64,000 bases of DNA from Paludicola sp. MB14-C6 (lineage in GTDB: Bacteria; Bacillota; Clostridia; Oscillospirales; Ruminococcaceae). The notes under the pieces were generated by a model. That model searched no databases. It was given only the letters and a program-made list of their open reading frames with translations, and was not told where the DNA came from. The DNA is taken from NCBI RefSeq assembly GCF_030908625.1, contig NZ_CP133133.1, positions 1,426,001 to 1,490,000 of the forward strand, read 5' to 3'. Both the position numbers and the translations under genes were made by a program. Of this stretch, positions 7,845-15,999 are shown piece after piece. The stretch's first letter is position 1. Each line of letters opens with the position of its first letter.

Positions 7845-8561
7845 CACAATTCCGCCATTTGGACTAATAACTTGACCTGTAATAAATTCTGATTGCTCAG
7901 TTGCTAAAAAGTAGACAGTGTTTGCAATCATTTCGGGATTTCCCAACCGATTTAAAGGTGTTTCTTCTTTTATTTGCGATAAGGTTTGTTCATCAAACCC
8001 TTGCATCATATCGGTCATAACAACACCCGGTGCAACACAGTTTACATTTACATTGGATAACCCTACTTCTTTTGCAAGTGCTTTTGTAAAACCGATTATT
8101 GCAGCTTTGCTTGCAGAATAATGCACTTCACAAGATGCTCCGGTTATTCCCCATATGGAAGAAATATTCACGATTTTACCATACCGTTGCTGAATCATTG
8201 CAGGCAATGCGGCTTTTGTCAACAAAAACATTCCTTTGACATTGCTATCAAACATCGTATCCCATTCCTGCTCGGTAATGTCGGTGAATAATTTTTGTTG
8301 TGCAATTCCTGCGTTGTTTACCAATACATCCACCTTTCCATAAGTGGTTTGAATCTTTTCCATCATTATTGCAATCTGGTTCGCATCACGAAGGTCGGCT
8401 TGAACTGCTATTGCATTTGGTAACTGATTCGCTAGTGCAATGGCTTGTTCTTTTGATGTATGATAGTGAATAATTACACGATACCCCTTTTTTGCAAATA
8501 ATTCTACGCAAGCCTTTCCGATTCCTTTTGCACCACCTGTCACCAATACCGTTTCTGTCAT
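7839..8561 (-). CDS. SDR-family oxidoreductase, FabG/YmfI-like
   Basis: A complete classical short-chain dehydrogenase of 240 aa: NAD(P) loop TGGAKGIG at 8-15, NNAG at 82-85, catalytic Ser134/135, Tyr148 and Lys152 (YSASK), and the C-terminal GQVISPNGG signature. Stand-alone FabG-like proteins of this size in Firmicutes include YmfI, which reduces 5-aminopentanone-modified EF-P; a 3-oxoacyl-ACP reductase or sugar dehydrogenase is also possible. It is not beside fatty-acid genes, which disfavours FabG. An IS has inserted into its terminator without shortening the protein. AAAGGA precedes the ATG by ten bases. Enzyme class sure, substrate not. Confidence 0.85.
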   Translation of the reverse strand: MTETVLVTGGAKGIGKACVELFAKKGYRVIIHYHTSKEQAIALANQLPNAIAVQADLRDANQIAIMMEKIQTTYGKVDVLVNNAGIAQQKLFTDITEQEWDTMFDSNVKGMFLLTKAALPAMIQQRYGKIVNISSIWGITGASCEVHYSASKAAIIGFTKALAKEVGLSNVNVNCVAPGVVMTDMMQGFDEQTLSQIKEETPLNRLGNPEMIANTVYFLATEQSEFITGQVISPNGGIVI

Positions 8562-8597
8562 AAAAGACTATCCTTTCTTTTTTCATATTACGTATCC

Positions 8598-8626
8598 AAA
8601 AAATGCCGCCATGATGCATGGCGGCA
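8598..8626 (-). terminator. Terminator of the lipoprotein gene
   Basis: Perfect 10-bp inverted repeat TGCCGCCATG/CATGGCGGCA (8604-8613, 8617-8626) with a 3-nt loop, followed on the minus strand by six T (8598-8603). Confidence 0.85.
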
Positions 8627-8724
8627 AAAATAAACATAATAAAAATACTTGTTTCTAAATGCCCGCTTTTATGCTATTCATTAAAGTTAGTATAACACAA
8701 AATCAGGCAGATTGTCGATTGCTT

Positions 8725-9453
8725 TTATTTTTTAGCAGACGTTTTTAAAGTTGCATTTGCACTTGCTTTTACTTGTAAATCTGGCTTTTTAATTTCAGTA
8801 ATGCCATTATGCTCCGTTAGCTGCACTTCTAATGCATATTCGGATTCAACATTAGACTCTTTATCCAAAATAACCGCTTTATCATTATAACAAATCAGCT
8901 CACCCTTTTTGTTTACTGTAAAGCTAACATTTTGAGATTTTACAGTAATATCGGCATCTTTGTAAACCGTTTTATTCAATTTCTTTGCATCCATTGCAAC
9001 ATTATAAATCGTATTTGTATTATCGGTTTTTTTATCCATTTTAGCTATATTCTTTTTATCGATTTTCCCGCTAATCAGTTGCAAATAGCGATGTGGATTA
9101 TCTTTTGTATATGCTGTTGCATCTACATTGCTCCAACCGTTTCCGAGAAGCCATTGCTCTGTTTTCTCGCCATCACTCACTTCACAAAATACCATTTTAT
9201 TTGATGCATCTTGTTGTGATTGACAATATTCCATCACACCTTTATCGTTTAGCTTATATACAAAATCGGTTACATTGGCATCTGCTTTTGTTGCCCCATT
9301 TACAGAAGAAGAGATTACCATATGACAACTGTTTTGCTTCATCATATTTTCCTGTGCTTTATTGAGGTCACTATAACCCTTTACGCTTTTACAACCAACC
9401 AAACTAAAACATAAACCAACAATCAAACTTGCCGTTATGATTTTTTTTATCAT
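8725..9453 (-). CDS. Predicted lipoprotein of unknown function
   Basis: The N-terminus MIKKIITASLIVGLCFSLVGC is a lipoprotein signal peptide with lipobox LVGC; the mature protein would be anchored outside the membrane. The remaining ~220 residues are rich in Lys, Asn and beta-strand-like alternation, compatible with a LolA/LppX-like half-barrel, but no catalytic motif is visible. An in-frame GTG nine bases upstream is rejected because GGGGAG overlaps it and lies eight bases ahead of the ATG at 9451-9453. The gene stands alone with its own terminator. Function unknown. Confidence 0.75.
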   Translation of the reverse strand: MIKKIITASLIVGLCFSLVGCKSVKGYSDLNKAQENMMKQNSCHMVISSSVNGATKADANVTDFVYKLNDKGVMEYCQSQQDASNKMVFCEVSDGEKTEQWLLGNGWSNVDATAYTKDNPHRYLQLISGKIDKKNIAKMDKKTDNTNTIYNVAMDAKKLNKTVYKDADITVKSQNVSFTVNKKGELICYNDKAVILDKESNVESEYALEVQLTEHNGITEIKKPDLQVKASANATLKTSAKK

Positions 9454-9560
9454 AATCTGCACTCCCCTTGCTTAATACGTGTTACTGTGTACTACCATAT
9501 ATATTAACAAAAGGATAAGAATAGACTTGCGGTACAAACTGTCATTTAAAATTGCTATTA

Positions 9561-10055
9561 CTATTTTTTATCATGTTTTATTTTGCGGCTGATATAAATG
9601 ATAGACACTATTTCATATGCTATCGTGCCAAACAGTAGCAACAGCATAATTGGTAGAAACCAACTACCGAGTGATTTCCCTTTTGCTTGTTGTAAGGTTA
9701 AATAAGAAAAATTGATTGCCAAAATCAAGTTCATTCCACATAACATATTACGTGTTTTTTTATATAAGATGTCTTGATTTTGGGGCGTTATCTCAACAGG
9801 CATATTCCAAATAGACGGAAATAATGAAACAATAAATACTCCAACACAAAGTATTGTTCCTATAATTGGTGTAAACCAGAGTGATCCTTTACTTCCAAAA
9901 CTGTCTGCTTCCCCTGCAGCATTGAAATGAGTAGCAATCTTTGTTGGTATATCGGGCCATAACATAGTTAATTGCAAAAATGTATAAGCCAAAACAACAG
10001 TGCCCAATAAAACAAGTATCTTTTGCAACTTTGTAAAAGGTATTCTGTTTTTCAT
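9561..10055 (-). CDS. DUF1648-type membrane protein
   Basis: The 164 aa protein has four hydrophobic segments (about 14-32, 59-79, 106-124 and 132-152). Between the first two is WPDIPTKIATHFNAAGEADSFGSKG, matching the DUF1648 signature (pattern P-x-HF-x-x-x-G-x-x-D) also found in SdpI-type immunity proteins. It lacks the longer C-terminal part of SdpI, so it resembles the short stand-alone type. SdpI proteins protect against a toxin and act in signalling; whether this short protein does so is unknown. The ribosome-binding site (GAGATGG) is weak. Confidence 0.7.
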   Translation of the reverse strand: MKNRIPFTKLQKILVLLGTVVLAYTFLQLTMLWPDIPTKIATHFNAAGEADSFGSKGSLWFTPIIGTILCVGVFIVSLFPSIWNMPVEITPQNQDILYKKTRNMLCGMNLILAINFSYLTLQQAKGKSLGSWFLPIMLLLLFGTIAYEIVSIIYISRKIKHDKK

Positions 10056-10305
10056 AAAACCATCTCGTTTTCTTTATTATTAAATCAAGTTTACGTGAAA
10101 CCAAATACATTTTCAAGATGTTATGCAAATTTTATTATGTCAGCGCCTTCTCGTCATGAATTTGGAGTAAAAGGGCATACTGTTTTTATCGGTATATGAA
10201 GCTTCAAAACAATATCACTAAGTCACATCTATTGGAGTTTATTCTTCCAATAACTAACTATATTTATATCCAAAATAGTTTTTAACATTAAATACATTTA
10301 ATTAC
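10056..10305. other. Non-coding gap upstream of the structured RNA
   Basis: About 250 bp of AT-rich sequence between a leftward gene and the rightward promoter at 10306. No gene, hairpin or repeat is recognised. Confidence 0.4.
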
Positions 10306-10334
10306 TTGACTTTATTTCTAAATTGTGCTATACT
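10306..10334 (+). promoter_or_regulatory. Strong sigma-A promoter of the structured RNA
   Basis: TTGACT (10306-10311), 17-bp spacer, TATACT (10329-10334); expected transcription start near 10341. No open reading frame follows before the terminator at 10698. Confidence 0.85.
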
Positions 10335-10340
10335 CCATAT

Positions 10341-10698
10341 CAGTTTTTGGAGTCTAATGCATTATGCAAAGGACGAGAACACTGACCATTTCCTACAGGA
10401 AATCGAGGCCATACGGACAGCCGGGTCAACTGCCGATTGCAACGGAAGTTGCTTTATTGATTGAGTTTGAAGCTCAAATTTTATAAGTTGGTTACTTACA
10501 ACCAAACGTGTACGGGATACACACTTGTGAAACGGTCAATAAGAGTAGTAAAAGTAGTTCTTGCTATATAGACTCTAATCTCTAGAAAAGCGCATACGAA
10601 ATGGAGTTACGGCTCCTGCAATTTTGATACGCTCATATTAGAATCGACCAATCTCAGATTGTATTTCGGTATACCGAAGTATATTCTGGGATTTTTTT
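10341..10698 (+). ncRNA. Orphan structured RNA, raiA-like in size
   Basis: Between a near-consensus promoter and an intrinsic terminator lies a ~357-nt transcript without an ORF but full of helices. GGAGTCTA (10349-10356) pairs with TAGACTCT (10569-10576), closing a ~228-nt domain; inside it TGACC (10383-10387) pairs with GGTCA (10534-10538). Local hairpins: ATTTCC/GGAAAT (10388-10403), CGG(A)CAG/CTGCCG (10414-10435), GCAAC-GGAA-GTTGC (10439-10452), TTGAG/CTCAA (10461-10477), TTGGTT/AACCAA (10488-10505), GTGTA/TACAC (10508-10522). A second part has GGAGT/GCTCC (10603-10615). Size and multi-branch form recall the raiA RNA class of Clostridia, but I cannot confirm the class. It is not tmRNA, RNase P RNA or SRP RNA. 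Confidence 0.75.
10651..10698 (+). terminator. Intrinsic terminator of the structured RNA
   Basis: A near-perfect ~18-bp hairpin (10651-10669 with 10674-10692, one T-T mismatch, some G-T pairs) is followed by six T, separating the RNA from the speD operon. Confidence 0.88.
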
Positions 10699-10794
10699 AT
10701 TGCTTAAAATTACGTTATCTACTAACAATATAATAGAAATCCATAGATTTATTTTCGGAAACAAAATGATTATTTATTACATAAATGCAAAAGC

Positions 10795-10851
10795 AAAAGG
10801 AGGGATATGGGCATAATTATCACGCACATGTGAAAATATGCTCGTTTTATG
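10795..10851 (+). promoter_or_regulatory. speD leader: distant Shine-Dalgarno, 8-codon mini-ORF and looping-out hairpin
   Basis: A strong AAAAGGAGGG (10795-10804) lies 45 bp before the speD ATG (10849), which has no Shine-Dalgarno of its own. Between them ATG at 10807 opens an 8-codon frame (MGIIITHM, stop 10831-10833) in the same frame as speD. The segments 10807-10815 and 10837-10845 can pair over 9 bp (two G-T pairs), which would loop out 39 nt and place AGGAGG six bases from the speD ATG. Upstream, TATAAT at 10729-10734 may be the operon -10 box, though no good -35 is seen. Confidence 0.6.
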
Positions 10852-11610
10852 GAAAACAAACTTACACTTTACGGGTTTAATAACCTTACGAAATCGCTCA
10901 GCTTTAATATTTATGATGTTTGTTACGCTAAAACAGAACGAGAACAACGAGATTATATCGCTTATATTGATGAACAATACAACTCAGATCGTTTAACAAA
11001 TATTCTCTATACCGTTACCGATATGATAGGAGCTACTGTTTTAAATGTTTCCAAACAAGATTACGATCCGCAAGGTGCAAGTGTTACCTTCTTAATTGCG
11101 GAAGAATCAATGATTCCTTTTTCATCCGATACCGTTGTTGCACATTTAGATAAAAGCCATGTTACCGTTCATACCTATCCAGAATATCATCCCGATAACA
11201 ATATTGCTACATTTCGTGTTGACATTGATGTTGCTACTTGTGGAGAAATCACACCGCTCAGCACCCTTGATTTCTTAATCGGCAGTTTTGATTCCGATAT
11301 TATTACAATGGACTATCGTGTAAGAGGATTTACTCGTGACCTTTTGGGTAAAAAATTATTTATCGATCATCATATTACCTCAATTCAAGATTATATTGAC
11401 CCTACAACGTTAGAAAAATATGATGCAATTGATGTTAATATGTATCAATCCAATATTTTTCATACAAAAATGCTTATTAAAGAAGTCGATTTACAAAACT
11501 ATTTATTTAATGCGGATGTTTATGAAATCGCACCAAAAACACGTTTGAATATTACCAATAGTCTAAGACAAGAAATGATTGAAATATTCAGTGGCATGAA
11601 TGTTTATTAA
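10849..11610 (+). CDS. speD: S-adenosylmethionine decarboxylase proenzyme
   Basis: SpeD makes decarboxylated SAM, the aminopropyl donor for spermidine. The 253 aa length is that of the long bacterial form (E. coli type, about 264 aa) rather than the ~120 aa Bacillus form. The self-cleavage site lies in [14 protein letters not shown], giving a pyruvoyl group from Ser103; the conserved ATCGEI block (Cys131) follows. It opens a six-gene polyamine operon and is 31 bp ahead of the decarboxylase gene. An in-frame stop 18 bases upstream fixes the ATG as the earliest start. The leader suggests translational control. Confident. Confidence 0.94.
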   Translation: MENKLTLYGFNNLTKSLSFNIYDVCYAKTEREQRDYIAYIDEQYNSDRLTNILYTVTDMIGATVLNVSKQDYDPQGASVTFLIAEESMIPFSSDTVVAHLDKSHVTVHTYPEYHPDNNIATFRVDIDVATCGEITPLSTLDFLIGSFDSDIITMDYRVRGFTRDLLGKKLFIDHHITSIQDYIDPTTLEKYDAIDVNMYQSNIFHTKMLIKEVDLQNYLFNADVYEIAPKTRLNITNSLRQEMIEIFSGMNVY

Positions 11611-11641
11611 CTCGAATTTGTTTTTAGGAGGAAAGCCGTAA

Positions 11642-13099
11642 TTGAATCAGAATCCACAAAATAAAGCTCCCATTTATGAAGCATTAGAAGAATTCAAAAA
11701 AATGAGAATGGTACCATTTGACGTTCCCGGTCATAAACGTGGAAAAGGCAATCAGGAGCTCACAAATTTTCTCGGTGAAAAGTGTTTAACGGTTGATGTG
11801 AACTCTATGAAACCGCTTGATAATTTGTGTCATCCTGTTTCAGTCATTAAAGATGCGGAAGAGCTTGCTGCTGATGCGTTTGGCGCTGCTCATGCATTCT
11901 TTATGGTAAATGGTACAACGTCATCCGTTCAAGCCATGGTTCTTTCTGCTTGTAAAAAAGGCGAAAAAATAATTCTTCCACGCAATGTCCACAGAAGCGT
12001 AATCAACGCATTAATACTATGTGGCGCAATCCCCGTTTATATTAACCCTCAAACCAATGAACGACTTGGTATCGCTCTTGGTATGCGGGTGGAAGATGTG
12101 AAAAATGCAATTGCTCAGCATCCAGATGCGAAAGCAATTTTAATCAATAATCCCACCTATTATGGAATTTGTTCCAATTTAAAAGCAATTACAGAACTTG
12201 CTCATCAAAACAACATGTTGGTTTTAGTTGACGAAGCACATGGAACCCATTTTTATTTTGGAGAAAATATGCCTATTTCTGCAATGGCGGCTGACGCCGA
12301 TATGGCTTCGGTCAGTATGCATAAATCGGGCGGGTCTTTAACTCAAAGCTCCTTTTTATTATGCGGTAAGCGAATGAACGCCAATTATGTTCGACAAATT
12401 ATCAATCTTACCCAAACAACAAGTGGCTCCTATCTTTTACTATCAAGCCTTGATATTTCAAGAAAAAATTTAGCTTTAAACGGCAAAATAATATTCCAAA
12501 AAGTATCTGAGCTTTGCGAGTATGCAAGAGAGGAAATTAACCAAATCGGCGATTACTATGCATATTCCAAAGAGCTTATCAATGGGGATACGATATTTGA
12601 CTTTGATACTACTAAGCTCTCTGTCAATACATTTGATATCGGTCTTGCCGGAATTGAGGTTTATGATTTACTGCGTGATGAATACGATATTCAAATTGAA
12701 TTCGGCGATATTGGAAATATTCTAGCTTATGTTTCTGTTGGCGATAACTATAAAAATATCGAACGACTGATTGGTGCACTATCCGAAATTAGAAGGCGCT
12801 ATAAAAAAGACAAAAGCGGTATGCTTCGTCATGAATATATTAACCCTAAGGTTACTTTATCACCCCAAGAAGCTTTTTATGGTGAGAAAACTAGTGTTTC
12901 CTTAGAAGAAAGCGTTGGTAGGGTATGCTGTGAATTTGTAATGTGTTATCCACCGGGAATACCTATTTTAGCGCCTGGGGAAGAAATTACAAAAGAAATC
13001 ATTGATTATATTAACTATGCAAAAGATAAGGGCTGTTTTTTAACTGGTCCACAAGATATGCATATCAAACGACTTCAAGTCTGGAAAGGGGCATTGTAG
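11642..13099 (+). CDS. speA: Orn/Lys/Arg decarboxylase family, probably biosynthetic arginine decarboxylase
   Basis: The 485 aa protein is a fold-type I PLP enzyme of the B. subtilis SpeA type: PFDVPGHKRG at the N-terminus, the FFMVNGTTSS phosphate-binding block, VDEAHGTHF, and the Schiff-base lysine in SVSMHKSGGSLTQSS (about residue 228). The family includes arginine, lysine and ornithine decarboxylases that motifs alone do not separate. Agmatinase in the same operon argues for arginine to agmatine. The start is TTG with AGGAGG ten bases upstream. Lysine decarboxylase (cadaverine) is the main alternative. Confidence 0.87.
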   Translation: MNQNPQNKAPIYEALEEFKKMRMVPFDVPGHKRGKGNQELTNFLGEKCLTVDVNSMKPLDNLCHPVSVIKDAEELAADAFGAAHAFFMVNGTTSSVQAMVLSACKKGEKIILPRNVHRSVINALILCGAIPVYINPQTNERLGIALGMRVEDVKNAIAQHPDAKAILINNPTYYGICSNLKAITELAHQNNMLVLVDEAHGTHFYFGENMPISAMAADADMASVSMHKSGGSLTQSSFLLCGKRMNANYVRQIINLTQTTSGSYLLLSSLDISRKNLALNGKIIFQKVSELCEYAREEINQIGDYYAYSKELINGDTIFDFDTTKLSVNTFDIGLAGIEVYDLLRDEYDIQIEFGDIGNILAYVSVGDNYKNIERLIGALSEIRRRYKKDKSGMLRHEYINPKVTLSPQEAFYGEKTSVSLEESVGRVCCEFVMCYPPGIPILAPGEEITKEIIDYINYAKDKGCFLTGPQDMHIKRLQVWKGAL

Positions 13100-13100
13100 A

Positions 13101-13952
13101 TTGGAATTATGGTATAGCGAAAAGCACACGAAAAACGTTAAATTTTCTATCAAAGTAGATAAGCAGCTTTGCAGCTTACAAAGCGAATTTCAACGGATTG
13201 ACATCTTTGAATCCAAAGAATTCGGTCGCTTTTTAACGTTGGATGGATATATGATGTTAACTGAAAAAGATGAATTTATCTATCACGAAATGATTACTCA
13301 TGTTCCAATGGCAGTTCATCCTAATATACAAAATGTACTTGTCATAGGTGCAGGAGATGGCGGAGTTGTTCGAGAACTCACTCGTTATAATACGATTCAA
13401 CGTATTGATTTAGTCGAAATTGATGAGATGGTAGTAACAGTTTGCAAGGAATATCTCAAACAAACTGCTTGTAAGTTCGATGATCCAAGAGTGAATATTT
13501 ATTATCAAGATGGGTTGAAATTTATTCGCAAATATGAAAATGAATATGATCTTATTATCGTCGATTCTACAGACCCATTTGGGCCAGGAGAAGGCCTGTT
13601 TACCAAAGAATTCTATGGCAACTGTTATAAAGCGTTAAAAGAAGATGGCATTATGGTAAACCAACATGAAAGCCCATTTTATGAAGAAGATGCAGTCGCT
13701 ATGAAACGTGCTCATAAACGAATTGTGGAATCATTCCCAATTAGCCGTGTTTATCAAGCTCATATTCCGACCTATCCATCGGGCCATTGGCTATTTGGCT
13801 TTGCCTCCAAAAAATATCATCCAATTACAGATTTAGATGCAAACAAATGGAATACTTTGCAGCTGCAAACGAAATATTACAATACCAAGCTGCATAAAGG
13901 TTCGTTCTATCTTCCAAACTATGTAGAGGAGATGTTAAAAGATGTGGAATAA
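13101..13952 (+). CDS. speE: Spermidine synthase (aminopropyltransferase)
   Basis: SpeE transfers the aminopropyl group of decarboxylated SAM to an amine acceptor. The 283 aa protein has the N-terminal beta domain (FQRIDIFESKEFGRFLTLDG), the SAM-binding loop VLVIGAGDGGVVRE, the VEID acidic residue, and the catalytic block IIVDSTDPFGPGEGLF with the conserved Asp. It starts with TTG one base after the speA stop and overlaps speB by 11 bp, so translation is coupled. The acceptor may be putrescine or agmatine; with speB directly after it, the N1-aminopropylagmatine route is possible. Confidence 0.92.
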   Translation: MELWYSEKHTKNVKFSIKVDKQLCSLQSEFQRIDIFESKEFGRFLTLDGYMMLTEKDEFIYHEMITHVPMAVHPNIQNVLVIGAGDGGVVRELTRYNTIQRIDLVEIDEMVVTVCKEYLKQTACKFDDPRVNIYYQDGLKFIRKYENEYDLIIVDSTDPFGPGEGLFTKEFYGNCYKALKEDGIMVNQHESPFYEEDAVAMKRAHKRIVESFPISRVYQAHIPTYPSGHWLFGFASKKYHPITDLDANKWNTLQLQTKYYNTKLHKGSFYLPNYVEEMLKDVE

Positions 13953-14796
13953 AAACATTGAAACTTTTATTGGTTGCAATAACGAATACTCTGAATCCAA
14001 GCTTGTGTTGTTCGGTGCTCCTTTTGACGGAACAACCTCTTATCGTCCCGGAACACGCTTTGCAAGCAAAGCAATCCGAAGTGAATCGTTTGGAATTGAA
14101 ACCTATTCCCCTTATCAAGATAAAGATTTAGAAGATATCTGTGTTTTTGATGCTGGCGATCTTGATATTCCTTTCGGAAACACCGAACGTGTACTACAAG
14201 AAATTGAATCGTTCACACAAACGGTTTTACAAGATAACAAACTCCCAATTATGATTGGTGGCGAGCATTTAGTAACGCTTGGTGCAGTTCGTGCTGTTGC
14301 AAAGCAATATCCAAATTTGCATATTATTCATTTAGATGCCCATGCGGATTTACGGGAAGATTACTTAGGCGAAACACTATCTCACGCAACGGTATTGCAT
14401 CGCATTTGGGATCTTGTTGGTGACAATAAAATCTATCAGTTTGGTATCCGCAGTGGTGAACGAGCAGAATTTGAGTTTGCAAACGAGCATACTGTCATGC
14501 AAAAATTCAATTTAGATGGATTTCAAAAAGTGATTAAAAAATTAAAAGATGTTCCTGTTTACTTTACTTTGGATTTGGATGTATTAGATCCATCGATTTT
14601 GCCTGGAACGGGTACGCCAGAAGCAGGCGGAATCTCTTTTACAGAATTAATAGAAGCAATTTTACAACTAAGCAACCTCAATATAGTTGGTTGCGATGTC
14701 AATGAACTATCCCCTGTTTACGACCAAAGTGGCGTTTCCACCGCTGTGGCTTGTAAAACAGTTAGAGAATTATTATTAACTTTAGGAGGACTTTAA
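13942..14796 (+). CDS. speB: Agmatinase / aminopropylagmatine ureohydrolase
   Basis: A manganese ureohydrolase of 284 aa with all metal-binding motifs: GGEH, DAHADLR, SHATVL and DLDVLDPS, plus EAGG near the substrate pocket. It hydrolyses agmatine to putrescine and urea or, in some bacteria, N1-aminopropylagmatine to spermidine and urea. It overlaps speE by 11 bp and is followed after 2 bp by the carboxyspermidine dehydrogenase gene. Arginase is less likely given the arginine decarboxylase-type gene in the operon. The substrate depends on whether SpeE acts before or after it. Confidence 0.92.
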   Translation: MWNKNIETFIGCNNEYSESKLVLFGAPFDGTTSYRPGTRFASKAIRSESFGIETYSPYQDKDLEDICVFDAGDLDIPFGNTERVLQEIESFTQTVLQDNKLPIMIGGEHLVTLGAVRAVAKQYPNLHIIHLDAHADLREDYLGETLSHATVLHRIWDLVGDNKIYQFGIRSGERAEFEFANEHTVMQKFNLDGFQKVIKKLKDVPVYFTLDLDVLDPSILPGTGTPEAGGISFTELIEAILQLSNLNIVGCDVNELSPVYDQSGVSTAVACKTVRELLLTLGGL

Positions 14797-14798
14797 AA

Positions 14799-15998
14799 AT
14801 GGGAAAAGCTTTAATTATTGGATGTGGCGGAGTTGCAAGTGTAACCATTCACAAATGTTGTCAAAACAGCGAAGTATTCGAAGAAATTATGATTGCAAGC
14901 AGAACAAAAAGTAAATGTGATGCGTTAAAAGCAAAGTTAGATGGTGGCAAGACAAAAATTCATACTGCACAAGTAGATGCAGATAACGTTGCTGAGCTAG
15001 TTGCACTAATCAATGACTTTAAACCGGACGTTGTAATCAATCTTGCACTTCCTTATCAAGATTTAACGATTATGGATGCTTGCTTAGAAACCAAAACACA
15101 CTATATTGATACTGCAAACTATGAACCATTGGATACTGCAAAATTTGAATACAAATGGCAATGGGCATATAGAGAAAAATTCGAAAAAGCAGGTATTACC
15201 GCTCTACTAGGCTCTGGATTTGACCCTGGTGTAACCGGAGTGTTTTCAGCTTATGCACAAAAACATTATTTTGATGAAATTCATTATTTAGATATCCTTG
15301 ACGCCAATGCTGGAGATCATGGTTACCCATTTGCAACAAACTTCAACCCTGAAATTAACATTCGTGAAGTAACTGCGAACGGAAGCTATTGGGAAAATGG
15401 CGATTGGGTTGAAACCGAGCCAATGGAAATCAAACGTGTTTATAACTTCCCTCAAATTGGTGATAAAGATATGTATTTATTACACCACGAGGAGTTAGAA
15501 AGCCTTGCTTTAAATCTAAAAGGTATCAAACGAATTCGTTTCTTTATGACATTCGGTCAAAGCTATTTGACACATCTAAAATGCCTTGAAAACGTTGGTA
15601 TGACTTCTATTGAGCCAATTAACTACAACGGTATGGAAATCGTTCCATTGCAATTCCTAAAAGCAGTTCTTCCAGATCCTGCAACACTAGGCCCTAGAAC
15701 AAAAGGAAAAACCAATATAGGTTGTATCTTCAAAGGTATCAAAGACGGAAAAGAAAGAACCTATTATGTATATAACGTTTGCGACCATCAAGAATGTTAC
15801 AAAGAAGTAGAATCTCAAGCAATTTCTTATACTACCGGTGTACCTGCGATGATTGGTGCAATGCTTGTAATGAATGGCACTTGGAGAAAACCAGGTGTTT
15901 ATAATATTGAAGAGTTCGATCCAGATCCATTTATGGAGGCTTTAAACAAATGGGGACTTCCTTGGGTAGAAGACTTCAGCCCAACTTTGGTAGACTAA
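14799..15998 (+). CDS. Carboxynorspermidine/carboxyspermidine dehydrogenase (saccharopine dehydrogenase family)
   Basis: The 399 aa protein starts KALIIGCGGVASV, a Rossmann nucleotide-binding loop, and has the saccharopine dehydrogenase-like blocks INLALPYQDLTIMDACLE, YIDTANYE and LLGSGFDPGVTGVF. Carboxy(nor)spermidine dehydrogenases of this length condense aspartate semialdehyde with putrescine (or diaminopropane) using NADPH. It lies directly before the matching decarboxylase, the usual pair in gut bacteria. This route to spermidine needs neither SpeD nor SpeE, yet both are upstream in the same operon. A true lysine-pathway saccharopine dehydrogenase is unlikely in this setting. Confidence 0.92.
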   Translation: MGKALIIGCGGVASVTIHKCCQNSEVFEEIMIASRTKSKCDALKAKLDGGKTKIHTAQVDADNVAELVALINDFKPDVVINLALPYQDLTIMDACLETKTHYIDTANYEPLDTAKFEYKWQWAYREKFEKAGITALLGSGFDPGVTGVFSAYAQKHYFDEIHYLDILDANAGDHGYPFATNFNPEINIREVTANGSYWENGDWVETEPMEIKRVYNFPQIGDKDMYLLHHEELESLALNLKGIKRIRFFMTFGQSYLTHLKCLENVGMTSIEPINYNGMEIVPLQFLKAVLPDPATLGPRTKGKTNIGCIFKGIKDGKERTYYVYNVCDHQECYKEVESQAISYTTGVPAMIGAMLVMNGTWRKPGVYNIEEFDPDPFMEALNKWGLPWVEDFSPTLVD

Positions 15999-15999
15999 T

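Noticed and set aside
10341..10698. tmRNA, RNase P RNA or SAM riboswitch as identity of the structured RNA
   Set aside because: No tRNA-like ends or tag frame, no RNase P core motifs, and no recognisable SAM-I core; the speD gene alone is not evidence.
10777..10977. Minus-strand 66-codon frame across the speD start
   Set aside because: It overlaps the speD leader and start, has no ribosome-binding site and no recognisable protein features.
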